Below are positions 25,685-35,100 of a stretch of 64,000 bases of DNA, piece by piece. The translations under genes were made by a program, and so were the position numbers. Source of the DNA: JAZDEY01 sp043808325 [NCBI: Candidatus Eiseniibacteriota bacterium] (GTDB lineage: Bacteria > Arandabacterota > Arandabacteria > Arandabacterales); contig JAZDEY010000035.1 of the NCBI GenBank assembly GCA_043808325.1, forward strand, positions 1 through 64,000, read 5' to 3'. The stretch's first letter is position 1. Each line of letters opens with the position of its first letter. The notes under the pieces were generated by a model that worked only from the letters and a program-made list of their open reading frames with translations, made no database searches and was not told the DNA's origin.

Positions 25685-27725
25685 CTTGGTCTTCAGTCTT
25701 GGAGAATCGGGGCGCGAGCGTGGACGCGAGCAGCGTCTCAACGACGAGGAGCACCAGCGCGGCCCAGAGGAACGGGCGGGTGAGATCCCGGCCCTGCCTG
25801 AGCATCGCTATAGACTCGCCGACATCATCGGGCGCCGTCACCCGTCTCGTCTCAAAACGTTTGAGAGCCGACGCTACGTCGCCGGCCGCAACCTTCGAGA
25901 GGTCGGATTCCCGGGTATCGACGTTCACGGCGAAGACCGACAGGGTCTCCACGTCGCTCCTCAAGAAGTAGACTCCGGGCTCACGGGGCGACCGGATTCT
26001 GTAACCCATGCTCTCCCCGATCGCCTCAGGAAAGAGCCGCATGCTGCCCTCGGGACCATCGAGATAAGCCTCGCCGCTGCGCTCGCCGGTCTTTATCGCA
26101 ACCTCATCTCCAATCTTGTAAGCTTGATTCAACTTGGCACCGGACGTCAGGTAGAGCAGTATCTCATGCAGGATCGGCAGAAACTGCGGGGCCAACGTAA
26201 AATCGTTCCAGGTGACGTCTCCCGAACTTGCGAAAACCATTACCCGATCGCCCAGCTCCACGAGCGCGGGAGAGCCGTCCGAGAAATGGGCCACCACCTG
26301 TCCCGCCCCCGAGTTGAGCTTCATGAAGGCATAGAAGCGAGTATCTCCGAATGGATTTACGTCCGGCTTGAACTTGCCGAATATCCTGTGTCCCCGATCC
26401 ACCCGCTCAATGGTGTAGAATCCTCCGGTAGCCCCACCCTGTGCAGCCCCGGCTATCACGAGGCCGCCGATGAGCGGCAGCAAGTTCCGGTTGTAGTCTC
26501 CGACATCCACTTTGCTGCCCAGAAAGATGAGGAGGCTCCCGCCGCCGGCGAGATAATCTGCGACGGCGCCGGCCTCCGGCGGGGAGAGTCGTGTCACATT
26601 GGACATGATCAGTATGTCGAGGCGCGCCAGGGCGGCCCGGCTCATGGCGCCTTCATCTATCCGGACCGGGGTAAAGCTTCCGCCACCCTCGGGACTCAGA
26701 GCCTTGGCTATGTAAGTGTCGTCGCCGACAATGCCGACGGTGCGTTTCCTCGAGGGCACGGCGAAGAAGCGCTTGTCATCGACCGGGAGTTTGTCTTCGG
26801 CGAGCGCGATCTCTCCCCACAGGAAGCCCTGAAATGGAGGCAGCCTGAAGGTTTCCTTTTCGCGGGCCGACTCGCCGGGTGAGAATACGCTTCGACCCAG
26901 GAGGTTGCCCTGGAGGTAGACATCGGCGACCCGGCCCTGGCTCTCAGAGGAATTGAAACGCGCGAAGGTGACTTCCAGTTCAAGGTCATCGCTTCCTGAA
27001 GGAATTCGAAAACCTATGTCCTCGACGCACGCGTTGGGATCATCACCGCCCAGGTCGACAACGAGCGCTCTGCCGCTCGACTTCTCATCGCCCGGGCTGC
27101 GCTCGACGCCCTCCCAACCCAGCTTTTGCATATCGGAGATGATATATATTTCCTTGTTAGGATTTGCTGATCTCGCAAGCACGGCGACGGCTGTCTCAAG
27201 CGGTGAGGCCATGTCCGTGGCAAGATCGCTGCATGGAACCTCGCCCAGCCGCTCCCGCAGCCTTCCGGCATCGCGCGTGCCCCAGATCTCCGAAAGGTTC
27301 CGAGACGGAGCCGACGCCGTCAGTAGAAAGACCTCGTCGGATTGATTGAAATGCTTGAGTATCTCCACCGTCTTGGTCTTCGCGCTCTCAAATACCGTTC
27401 CCCCATCGGACTGCCGTGTCATGCTGAAGCTGTCATCGAGGATCACGGCCGCGGTCGTAGGCAGATGCCCCCTGACCGCTCTGCCGCGCATGATGGTGGG
27501 CCGGGCAAGCGCTAGGGCGATGAAGAGAACGAGCAGGGTTCTCACGACGAGGAGCAGGATCTGCTTGAGGCGGAAACGGCGCGATCGCTTCCTCATCATC
27601 TCGCGCAGGAACTCGAGCGACGGGAAAACCTCGATTCTCGCACGCTGCCGGTGAAGCAGGTGGATGATCAGGGGCACAACGGCCGCGATCGCCGCAATGA
27701 GATACCAGGGATTGAGAAAGTTCAT
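25665..27725 (-). CDS. BatA/von Willebrand factor A domain membrane protein
   Basis: This 686-aa protein opens with the BatA-type N-terminus: a membrane segment (WYLIAAIAAVVPLIIHLLH), a basic loop ending SRRFRLKQ and a second membrane segment (ILLLVVRTLLVLFIALAL). A von Willebrand A domain follows (AAVILDDSFSMTRQSDG, with the DxSxS metal motif intact). Later come a glutamine-amidotransferase-like segment (VDVGDYNRNLLPLIGG) and a C-terminal membrane helix (FLWAALVLLVVETLLAS). With upstream DUF58 and MoxR genes it forms the MoxR-DUF58-VWA module, which in other bacteria assists maturation of metal-binding or envelope enzyme complexes. The target here is unknown. Its 3' end overlaps mfd. Confidence 0.88.
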   Translation of the reverse strand: MNFLNPWYLIAAIAAVVPLIIHLLHRQRARIEVFPSLEFLREMMRKRSRRFRLKQILLLVVRTLLVLFIALALARPTIMRGRAVRGHLPTTAAVILDDSFSMTRQSDGGTVFESAKTKTVEILKHFNQSDEVFLLTASAPSRNLSEIWGTRDAGRLRERLGEVPCSDLATDMASPLETAVAVLARSANPNKEIYIISDMQKLGWEGVERSPGDEKSSGRALVVDLGGDDPNACVEDIGFRIPSGSDDLELEVTFARFNSSESQGRVADVYLQGNLLGRSVFSPGESAREKETFRLPPFQGFLWGEIALAEDKLPVDDKRFFAVPSRKRTVGIVGDDTYIAKALSPEGGGSFTPVRIDEGAMSRAALARLDILIMSNVTRLSPPEAGAVADYLAGGGSLLIFLGSKVDVGDYNRNLLPLIGGLVIAGAAQGGATGGFYTIERVDRGHRIFGKFKPDVNPFGDTRFYAFMKLNSGAGQVVAHFSDGSPALVELGDRVMVFASSGDVTWNDFTLAPQFLPILHEILLYLTSGAKLNQAYKIGDEVAIKTGERSGEAYLDGPEGSMRLFPEAIGESMGYRIRSPREPGVYFLRSDVETLSVFAVNVDTRESDLSKVAAGDVASALKRFETRRVTAPDDVGESIAMLRQGRDLTRPFLWAALVLLVVETLLASTLAPRFSKTEDQDALPTS

Positions 27726-27735
27726 CGCGTGCTAT

Positions 27736-28644
27736 TTACCCCAATCTCTGCCGTTTCTCAAGGTAGGACAGGAGAGCCACATCGAAGGCAGTCGAAGTCC
27801 GTATGGGAACATAGTCGATCCCGCTCTGCCGCAATACGGTGCGATAGCGGTCTATCCAGGCGCCGACCCGGCTCACGTATTCGCGCCTTATCTCCCAGGG
27901 CACCGCCGGGACTTCCTCGCGCGTCTCCAGATCCCGCAAAATCACTTCGTGGTCGAAGGGGAAAGTGACCTCATACGGGTCAAGCACGTGAAACACGATC
28001 ACCTCGTGCTTCCTGTGCCGGAAAAGCTTCAAGCCCCTTATCACGCTTTGCTCGTCGTCGAGGAGGTCGGACACCACGATTATCAGTCCCCTGCGCGTCA
28101 CGCGCCGAGCGAGATCTTCGAGCGTCGATCCCAGGTCGGTCTCCTCACGCGCCTCCACCTCGGAGAGCTCCTTCAATATGGAGTGAAGATGGCGCCTCAT
28201 GGACCGCGGAGGAATATATCGCCGCAGTTTGGTATCGAAGACCAGGAGGCCGACCGAATCCTGCTGCTTGAGCATCAGGTAGGCGAGCGAGGCCGTGAGA
28301 TAGCAGCCGTACTCAAGCTTGGTGATGCCGTCGGACTTATAGCCCATGGACCCGCTGCCGTCCAGAATCAGATAAGCGCGGAGGTTGGTCTCCTCTTCGT
28401 ATTCCTTTATGTAGAACCGATCGGTCTTGCCGTAGACCTTCCAGTCGATGTGCCGAATCGGATCGCCCGGCATATACTGGCGGTGCTCGGCGAATTCAAC
28501 CGAGAATCCCTTGTACGGGCCCCGGTGAAGGCCCGACACAAAGCCCTCGACCACCAACCGCGCTTTGACGTCCAGGCCCTTGAGCCGGGAGATTACGGCG
28601 GGATCCAGGTACTTGCGAAAAGGTTCGATCACTCTGTCTGCCAC
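27736..28644 (-). CDS. DUF58 domain protein
   Basis: This 302-aa protein has the DUF58 core: FVSGLHRGPYKGFSVEFAEHRQYMPGDP followed by IRHIDWKVYGKTDRFYIKEYEEET, and a VWA-like strand LRAYLILDGSGSMGY that retains a DxSxS metal motif. No membrane segment is evident, so it is probably cytoplasmic. It starts with GTG after TGGAGG, 46 bases downstream of moxR and 10 bases before the BatA-like gene. Proteins of this kind act as adaptors between MoxR ATPases and membrane VWA partners. Confidence 0.92.
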   Translation of the reverse strand: MADRVIEPFRKYLDPAVISRLKGLDVKARLVVEGFVSGLHRGPYKGFSVEFAEHRQYMPGDPIRHIDWKVYGKTDRFYIKEYEEETNLRAYLILDGSGSMGYKSDGITKLEYGCYLTASLAYLMLKQQDSVGLLVFDTKLRRYIPPRSMRRHLHSILKELSEVEAREETDLGSTLEDLARRVTRRGLIIVVSDLLDDEQSVIRGLKLFRHRKHEVIVFHVLDPYEVTFPFDHEVILRDLETREEVPAVPWEIRREYVSRVGAWIDRYRTVLRQSGIDYVPIRTSTAFDVALLSYLEKRQRLG

Positions 28645-28690
28645 GCGTGGCCTCCACAGTCTCCCTCGCTGTCTCCAAGCTTACGGCGTG

Positions 28691-29698
28691 TTACCTTTCG
28701 GCAACCTCCGGGATTTCTTTGAGGAGTCTGTCGATGATATCAACCGTGGTGATGCCGTCGGCCTCGGCGCTAAAATTGGTGACTATCCTGTGGCGCAGCA
28801 CCGGCTTTGTCACCTGGCGAACGTCATCGCAGGACGGCGTGTAGCGGCCGGCAAGGATCGCCCGGGTCTTGGCGCCGAGAACGAGATACTGCGAAGCCCT
28901 GGGGCCGGCGCCCCAGCTGACCCAGTCCTTGATGAATTGGGGGACGCCCTGGTCGGTGGGCCGCGTTGAGCGAACGAAATCCACGGCATATTTGACCACG
29001 TGCTTGGGCACGGGGACTCTGCGCACCAGGCGCTGAAGCTCCATGATGTCGGCAGCTGCGAGCACGCGCTCCAGCTCGGGCGCATACGCGCTGGTCGTGG
29101 TCTCGACGATCTCGAGTTCCTCATCATGCTTGGGATAATCCACATAAATGTTGAACATGAATCGGTCCAGCTGGGCCTCGGGAAGCGGATAGGTGCCTTC
29201 CAGCTCGATCGGATTCTGAGTCGCGAGCACAAAGAACGGTAGATCCAGATCGTAGGTCTCCCCGCCTGCGGTCACCTGCCGCTCCTGCATCGCCTGGAGG
29301 AGCGCCGACTGGGTCTTGGGCGGGGTTCGGTTGATCTCATCCGCCAGTACGATGTTGGCGAAGACCGGGCCCCGGACGAACCGGAAGGCTCGTCTGCCGG
29401 TGGTCTTATCCTCTTCGATGATGTCGGTTCCGGTTATGTCGGAGGGCATCAGATCGGGAGTGAACTGAATCCGGTTGAACTTGAGGTCAAGGATGCGCGC
29501 GATCGTGCTCACCAGGAGTGTCTTGGCAAGCCCGGGGACCCCGACCAGCAGGCAGTGACCGTCCGACAGGAGTGCAATCAACATCTCCTCGATCACCCGC
29601 TCCTGTCCGATGATCACCTTCTTCACTTGTCCGACGATCTTCTCTCGTGCCTTATTCAGGTTCTCAACAGTCTCGATGTCTCGGTTTGCGCTCGTCAC
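28691..29698 (-). CDS. moxR: MoxR-family AAA+ ATPase
   Basis: This 335-aa AAA+ chaperone-like ATPase has Walker A GVPGLAKTLL (a Pro/Ala variant usual for MoxR), Walker B NIVLADEINRTPPKTQSALL, sensor 1 FFVLATQNPIELEGTYPLPEAQLDRF and a lid domain with the sensor-2 region. It starts with GTG 29698 after GGAGGG. It heads the module with DUF58 and BatA-like genes and may be the first gene of the whole 18.5-kb minus-strand run down to tatD. It likely remodels a client complex at the membrane, with the VWA proteins giving specificity. Confidence 0.94.
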   Translation of the reverse strand: MTSANRDIETVENLNKAREKIVGQVKKVIIGQERVIEEMLIALLSDGHCLLVGVPGLAKTLLVSTIARILDLKFNRIQFTPDLMPSDITGTDIIEEDKTTGRRAFRFVRGPVFANIVLADEINRTPPKTQSALLQAMQERQVTAGGETYDLDLPFFVLATQNPIELEGTYPLPEAQLDRFMFNIYVDYPKHDEELEIVETTTSAYAPELERVLAAADIMELQRLVRRVPVPKHVVKYAVDFVRSTRPTDQGVPQFIKDWVSWGAGPRASQYLVLGAKTRAILAGRYTPSCDDVRQVTKPVLRHRIVTNFSAEADGITTVDIIDRLLKEIPEVAER

Positions 29699-29767
29699 AA
29701 CTTACCCTCCAGTTCGATTGCCCGCACCCGTCGTCCCCGTGCCCCGCCGGCACGCGAGGGTGAGGGC

Positions 29768-30274
29768 TTAATCCGCTATCCCAAAACGTTTCTCCTCGGT
29801 GACCTTCTCGGGCCGTGTCACTAAAATGCCCTGTATGGTATAAGCCCCAAGCGCCGCATTTGTTCCATCGGCCAACTTCTGGTTCCACTGGGCGCCGTAA
29901 ATCACGGAGTCGTGCGGCGCAATTGCGGCACCGGAGAGCACTTGGGCAAACATCATTTCGTCCGACCATCGCCAGATGATATCTCTTCCTTTTCTCACGA
30001 CGAAGTCGGCAGTCTGTGCGGTTGGGAAGACAAGGCTGAGTGGCCTCGCGGTAGTATTGCTCACCACCAGCCTGACCATTACCTTCTCTCCGATCGCATA
30101 GCTTCCCGCATTGAGCCGCACCGAAAGCGCCAGCGATTCCGCTGCCACGGCGCTCCCCGGAGGCGAAGGACTCTTGGCCCGGCCGCCGCAGGAGAAAAGC
30201 CCACTCGCCACGATCATCGCAAGTGCAGCAGCCGAGATAGCGAAAATGAATGCCGCCCTTCTCTCTGGCCTCAT
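29768..30274 (-). CDS. BsuPI-type (IPI domain) lipoprotein
   Basis: This 168-aa exported protein starts at ATG 30274 with GGAAGGA upstream. An N-terminal hydrophobic segment (AFIFAISAAALAMIVASGLF) ends in a lipobox at SC. The rest matches the BsuPI (intracellular proteinase inhibitor) Ig-like domain: LALSVRLNAGSYAIGEKVMVRLVVSNTT, LSLVFPTAQTADFVVRKG, IIWRWSDEMMF and GAYTIQGIL. Despite the family name, most such lipoproteins have unknown targets. It is probably transcribed from the promoter at 30322-30351 and ends about 70 bases before moxR. Confidence 0.82.
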   Translation of the reverse strand: MRPERRAAFIFAISAAALAMIVASGLFSCGGRAKSPSPPGSAVAAESLALSVRLNAGSYAIGEKVMVRLVVSNTTARPLSLVFPTAQTADFVVRKGRDIIWRWSDEMMFAQVLSGAAIAPHDSVIYGAQWNQKLADGTNAALGAYTIQGILVTRPEKVTEEKRFGIAD

Positions 30275-30321
30275 ATCGTCCTTCCAGGGGAGAAAGCCCA
30301 ACCGGTAAGCCCGTGTAGCCT

Positions 30322-30351
30322 AAACTAACAACCGCCCTGCCGGGATGTCAA
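30322..30351 (-). promoter_or_regulatory. Possible sigma70-type promoter for the BsuPI-domain gene
   Basis: On the minus strand TTGACA (30351-30346) and TAGTTT (30327-30322) are separated by 18 bases, about 48 bases before the ATG at 30274. The -35 is perfect; the -10 is weak. Confidence 0.45.
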
Positions 30352-30420
30352 ACTATATCGGGGTTCCGGGGCTCGGAGTTCCGCGGGATTGCATGCGGGG
30401 GCCTTTACGGGGCCGGCAAC

Positions 30421-31290
30421 TTATTTGTACATTGCCTTAATGCTTCCCCAGGTCGCCGGCACGGTGGCAGCGCTCCACTCGCAGAATGACGCCCTCCACA
30501 GCGCTTCGAGGTAACCGTAGGGAACAGCCCCGGCGGGGTCCGGGACGGGATCAGGCACGCCCCAGGCGGGTTCCATTCCATAATAGTAGGTACGAACGGC
30601 CGCTCGCGGGTACACGTAGGGATATGTGCCCATCTGGCAGCAACTTGAGTTTGCCGGGCAGCCGGCGGCACAAGCGCTCACATTGTCAAGCACAAGCAGG
30701 GGATGGCCGGTCGGGTTCTTCCAGGTGATCAGGGCGACGAAGTCACCCCGGCACTGGGCAAGATCAAGTCCGTCAACCGCGCCGCCGTTGGTGAAGTCTA
30801 TCACGACCGGTGTGAAGGCGGCCGTATCCGTGTAGGCCACGGCGAACTCCCTGTTCGCAAGCAGGTTCCCTGTCGGTTCCCCGTTCCCGTCCGAGCCGAA
30901 GACCCTCAAGATCATGTCCTGATCGGCCGGCGGAGGAAGAGCGTCGTAGAAAACCAGCTCAATTGTATCGAGCGTGAGACAGGCCGCCGTATCGCAAGCT
31001 GTGGCCCACGGCACTACGTCGGTCATCGTGAAGCGGACCACGTAGGTCTCATTCTCCCCAATACCCTCCACGACCGTAACATAGGCGCACTCCTCAAGCA
31101 GATAGGAGTAGCTCAGGCCGCACTGGACCGCGAGGTTCTCGGTTCGAAAATCCCGGAGATCTGTCATATCGTTAAGGGTAAGCGGTACAGACCTCAGCTC
31201 ACTGGCAGCGAGATTCCGCGCACCCGAGCCGACAAGGAGCATGGTGATTGCCCCAAGAGCCAGCAGAGTAATGATTGGTGCGGTCTTCAT
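30421..31290 (-). CDS. Secreted Cys-containing protein of unknown function
   Basis: This 289-aa protein has a signal peptide (MKTAPIITLLALGAITMLLVGS) and a predominantly beta-type mature part. It has about a dozen Cys in pairs (VQCGLSYSYLLEECAY, ACDTAACLTLDTIEL, SACAAGCPANSSCCQ), suggesting disulfides outside the cytoplasm. Segments such as FVALITWKNPTGHPLLVLDNV look like a carbohydrate-binding or lectin-like beta sandwich, but I cannot name a family. It follows no operon partner. The style, with Cys-rich export and Gly/Pro linkers, resembles the giant protein downstream at 32158-36774, so both may belong to the same cell-surface set. Confidence 0.75.
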   Translation of the reverse strand: MKTAPIITLLALGAITMLLVGSGARNLAASELRSVPLTLNDMTDLRDFRTENLAVQCGLSYSYLLEECAYVTVVEGIGENETYVVRFTMTDVVPWATACDTAACLTLDTIELVFYDALPPPADQDMILRVFGSDGNGEPTGNLLANREFAVAYTDTAAFTPVVIDFTNGGAVDGLDLAQCRGDFVALITWKNPTGHPLLVLDNVSACAAGCPANSSCCQMGTYPYVYPRAAVRTYYYGMEPAWGVPDPVPDPAGAVPYGYLEALWRASFCEWSAATVPATWGSIKAMYK

Positions 31291-31497
31291 AATTGCAGGT
31301 CCCCCTCGCGATTCCTTCGCGATTCCTTGACCTTGGTCCCCTCCTTCCTGTATCGGTCGCTACCCTTCCGGGCTTGAGCCGCTTCCGGCCGGCCACCGCA
31401 GGCCCTACCTGGAAGGTATCCTGTCTTCGGGCTTGCCAATACAGCGATTGCCGTTTTTGCGAACCCCTAATTCTCAACCCTATTTCAAATTGAAACC

Positions 31498-31604
31498 TGT
31501 GGAAAACCGCTCTTATACTTGTTTCAAGCCCGGCCATAACCCATTGATTCTACAAGACATTCTCACTTATCAACACCCCCCGTGACGTTATCCACATTTC
31601 CACA
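31498..31604. promoter_or_regulatory. Cluster of DnaA-box-like nonamers away from oriC
   Basis: A perfect TTATCCACA lies at 31588-31596. TGTGGAAAA at 31498-31506 and TTATCAACA at 31567-31575 each have one mismatch, and ATTTCCACA at 31596-31604 has two. Four sites in about 107 bases is more than scattered chance copies would suggest. They could titrate DnaA or regulate the adjacent genes. Confidence 0.45.
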
Positions 31605-31654
31605 TCGGCGATTCCTGGGCCGGAGCGCAACCTCCTGACCGAGCGAGGCCTGGT

Positions 31655-31755
31655 GCCTCGGGGCGGGAGCTCTTCGCTCAGAGGCCTGCCGGAAGTGGCC
31701 TTGGGGCCTCGGGGCGGCAGCCCTTCACTCAGAGGCTCGGCGCCGGTGGCCCTTG
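31655..31755. repeat. Two-copy tandem repeat, period 51
   Basis: Copies begin GCCTCGGGGCGG at 31655 and 31706 and share the block CACTCAGAGG or CGCTCAGAGG. They are GC-rich with no coding sense and are flanked by hairpins. Confidence 0.55.
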
Positions 31756-31900
31756 CTGCGATACTACACTTGCTTCGGGCCACTCGTCACCTCGCTACCG
31801 AATTGGAGTGGGCGAGGGAGGAGGGTTGATGCGTAGGCGAATGGGGTTACTGAGCCGGAGCACAACCCCCCGCCGAGCGCACCGAACGTGCCGGACCGAG

Positions 31901-31918
31901 CGAGACCGCAGGGTCTCG
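31901..31918. terminator. Hairpin (possible terminator or structured RNA element)
   Basis: CGAGACC (31901-31907) pairs perfectly with GGTCTCG (31912-31918) around a 4-base loop. A related hairpin at 31644-31660 (CGAGGC/GCCTCG) changes a G-C pair where this one has A-T. No T-run follows, so termination is uncertain. Confidence 0.35.
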
Positions 31919-32157
31919 GATAGCGGATTCATATTATCATATACGAATATGATTATGTCGTTGGGCCGGGGCCGGGATTGCTCGCCCCTTATGCGCCGTT
32001 CGCAGATGGGGAATGCCGTAGGCCTAATAAGAAGAGACCGTGCGTGCGGCACGGCCTCTTCCTCTCACCACCTGTCCACCGCGGTTGCCTCGGCCCCTCG
32101 TGGGTCTGCCAATATCCCCGGCGGCTCAGTTAAAGACTGCTCCCCTCCCCATCCCGA

Positions 32158-35100
32158 TCATTCGACGACAACTAGTTTCTTGGTTGTGTTCTCGGTACTA
32201 GTCGACAATCTAACAAAGTAGATTCCCACAGGAACCTTCTGGCCCGACTGGCTCATGAAGTTCCAGGTAACCGAATGGCTCCCCGCGCCGACATCGGTAT
32301 CCATGAGATTCGCAACCACACGGCCGTGTATGTCGTAGATATCGATGCGCACACGGTCGGCGCCCGCGGTATAGAACGCGAGGCTTACTTGAGACTCGCC
32401 CCTGGCACCGATCTGGTCGCCGAACTCAAAGGCAGCGGCGGCCGACGGGCTCATACTGCCTTCGTCGTCGCGTCCGGGCACCCTGATGCAGTCAGACCCG
32501 GTGAACCGAGTACCATTCCTAAGCACGCCCGTGAGCGTGACCTTGACAGTCTGACCTTTGATGAGGCTCAGGCCAAGCCTCCCGATGCCCTTGTCCGGGA
32601 ACTTGAGCACCAGGTCGAGGTATCCATCAGGACCTTGATCGCTGCAGCCGCAGAGCTGGCCCATATAAGGGGTCCCGCCATCTTCATACGACCACTTCTC
32701 CGGGGCAAGCGACGCGCTCGAGCCTTCGGCCGTCAATCTGATCGACGGCGGGTCGATATCCCTGACGTTGAGGCTCCTGGTCCCGAGAATCGCTACCCTC
32801 AGCACGCCTTCGGCCTTGGGATTGACCACATTCGGACAGTCGCCCGGATTCACATCGACATAGACCCGAATCTCGTTAGCCACGACCTGGGTGGTCTCGG
32901 CGGCCACAACCGGCATCGGCGTCTGGGTGCTGGTGACCGATGCCGTGTTGATGAGATCACCCGTCGGGGTGCCGTCATTAACCTTGACCCACAGGTGCAC
33001 CAACAAGGAGCTATGGGCAGGCAACGGATCGAGATTCCACGTCACCTGATGGGTGGGGACGTCGAGCGTATAGGGGCTCGTCGCCCACACGAAACTGACG
33101 TCCGCGGGCATCTGGTCCATGATGGTCCCGCCGGTCACCTCGACGTCGTTGTCATTGTAGCAGCGTATCTCGTAGCGGACCGTATCGCCCGGAGCAACCG
33201 GCGCCGTCAGGTTATCCGTCTTGGTGAGCCTGAGCGGCACATACGGGTACTGGCAGACGTCTATCGAGAGGTTGTCCCCGGCATGGTTACCCGGAGCCTC
33301 CCAGTAGATCCAGCATTCGTTGTAAAGCACGCTGCCGTAAGCCACGCTAGGATCGACCTGTACGTCGAGCTCGACCGAACCGCTCGCCAAACCGGCCAAG
33401 GTGCCGATCGTCCAGAGCACGCTCGGAGGCGGACCTGGCCGGTAGAGCCCACCATGGGTGTCGGTCACTATCAGGCCGGGGGACACCGGTTCGAGCACCA
33501 ACACGTCGGCGACAGGTATGGCATTGGGGTTATGGTAACTCAGCGTATAGGTAATCGTGCCGCCAGGACTGACGCAATCCGTAACGCTGGAGGTCTTATC
33601 GATCTCAAGCGGCAACAACGGACAGGCGTCCCGAATGATCGTCTGGCAGCAACTTGCGGCGTTGCCGCAGCCATCGGAGGCCGTCCAGCACCTGGTGTAG
33701 GTCATCTCCCCAGGATTGGGACCGGGCACCGATGTGTCTTGACTGACGACTACCTGTGGTGCCCGATTGCAGTTATCCACGGCCGTAGGCGGCGTGAAGA
33801 TCAAAGGATCGCTGCAGCCAATGCGGCCATCTGCCGCACAGGTTATCGTCGGTGGAACCGTGTCCACGATCGTGATGGTCTCGAGACAGGACGCTGTATT
33901 GAGACAATCGTCGTTCGCCGTCCACTGGCGTCGGATCTGGTATGATCCCGGACAGGCACCCGGCACGATCGTATCATTGAAAGTAATGGCCAGGTTCTCG
34001 TCGCAGTTGTCGCTTGCGGTCGCCACGCCGAAATCGCCTATTGAGCTGCACTCGAAGGTTCTATCCGACGGACACATGATAGTCGGTGGAACCGTGTCCC
34101 ACACCCGAATCGTCTGGGTCACATCGGTATGGTTGCCGCAAGGGTCGCTCGCGCGATAGGTACGCGTGATCAACTCGGGACAGGTCTGGCCGTTCGGCTG
34201 GTCACCGACAAACACCACGGTGACGAGACCGCAATTGTCGATCGCGCTCACGCTTGTCGGATCCGGATCAGGCACGTCGCCCGAACACTGGACATTGACA
34301 TTCGATAGCGGGTCAACCTGCGGAGGAGCCGTGTCGTCGATCTGCACCGACTTCTCGCAGTGGCTGATCGGACCCGCGGCACCCATCACATCGAGGATAA
34401 CCAGGAAGGATGTGCCACAGGCAGATCCGGCCTGCACCTGGGCCACGGGACCGTTATTGGGCCCCACTATAGTGCCGCTTCCCGCGACCGTCCATACAAA
34501 CCCGATCGTGCCCGGAGGCGGTGGGCCGGCAAGCTGGAACGGATTCACCGAGCTCGGGCATACCAGGTCGGGCCCAGTAATGATGCACCCGCAGCCTACC
34601 TTCACTATATTCTGGCAGCACGGCAGTGACGTGTTGCCGCAAGCATCGGTCGCCGTCCAGCACCTGGTGTGAGTGACTTCACCCGCACCCGGCCCGGGGG
34701 TCGAGGTTGTTGAGACGACATTCAGCACCGGCGACGGGTCACAGTTGTCGGTGACGGTCGGATCGGTGAAGACCGGCGTCTCGTCACACTCGATGGTCAC
34801 ATTCTGGGCGCAGGTGATGACCGGCGACTGAGTATCCCGCACGGTGATTGTCTGCACACAGGTCGAAGAGTTGCCGCACGCGTCGGTCGCGCGGTAGGTC
34901 CGCGTGATCGTCTGGTTGCACGCAGGCCCGCTGGGCACATCGCCGACATAGGTAATTACCGCGCTGCCGCAATTGTCGGTCGCCGTCACGAGCCCGATGT
35001 TTGGATTCGGGATATTACTCAGACACTGTACTGTGGTTCCTTGAGGACAAGCTGTGATCTGCGGCGGCGTGGTGTCATGCACTGTGATCGTCTGCATGCA

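Larger units (their letters stand above)
31291..32157. other. Long intergenic region with DnaA-box-like sites, hairpins and a short tandem repeat
   Basis: These 867 bases hold no supportable gene. Features seen are a palindrome TTTCAAATTGAAA at 31483-31495, four DnaA-box-like nonamers between 31498 and 31604, a 51-base tandem repeat at 31655-31755, and two similar hairpins at 31644-31660 and 31901-31918. A promoter for the gene ending at 30421 should lie at its left edge. Confidence 0.6.

Noticed and set aside
25488-26882. A 464-codon plus-strand frame opposite mfd and the BatA-like gene
   Set aside because: Antisense shadow; His/Arg-rich composition typical of reverse reading, and no motif.
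32275-33945. A 556-codon open frame on the plus strand opposite the giant protein gene
   Set aside because: It mirrors the codon pattern of the Cys-rich repeat gene, lacks a ribosome site and has no domain sense; high GC keeps the antisense frame open.
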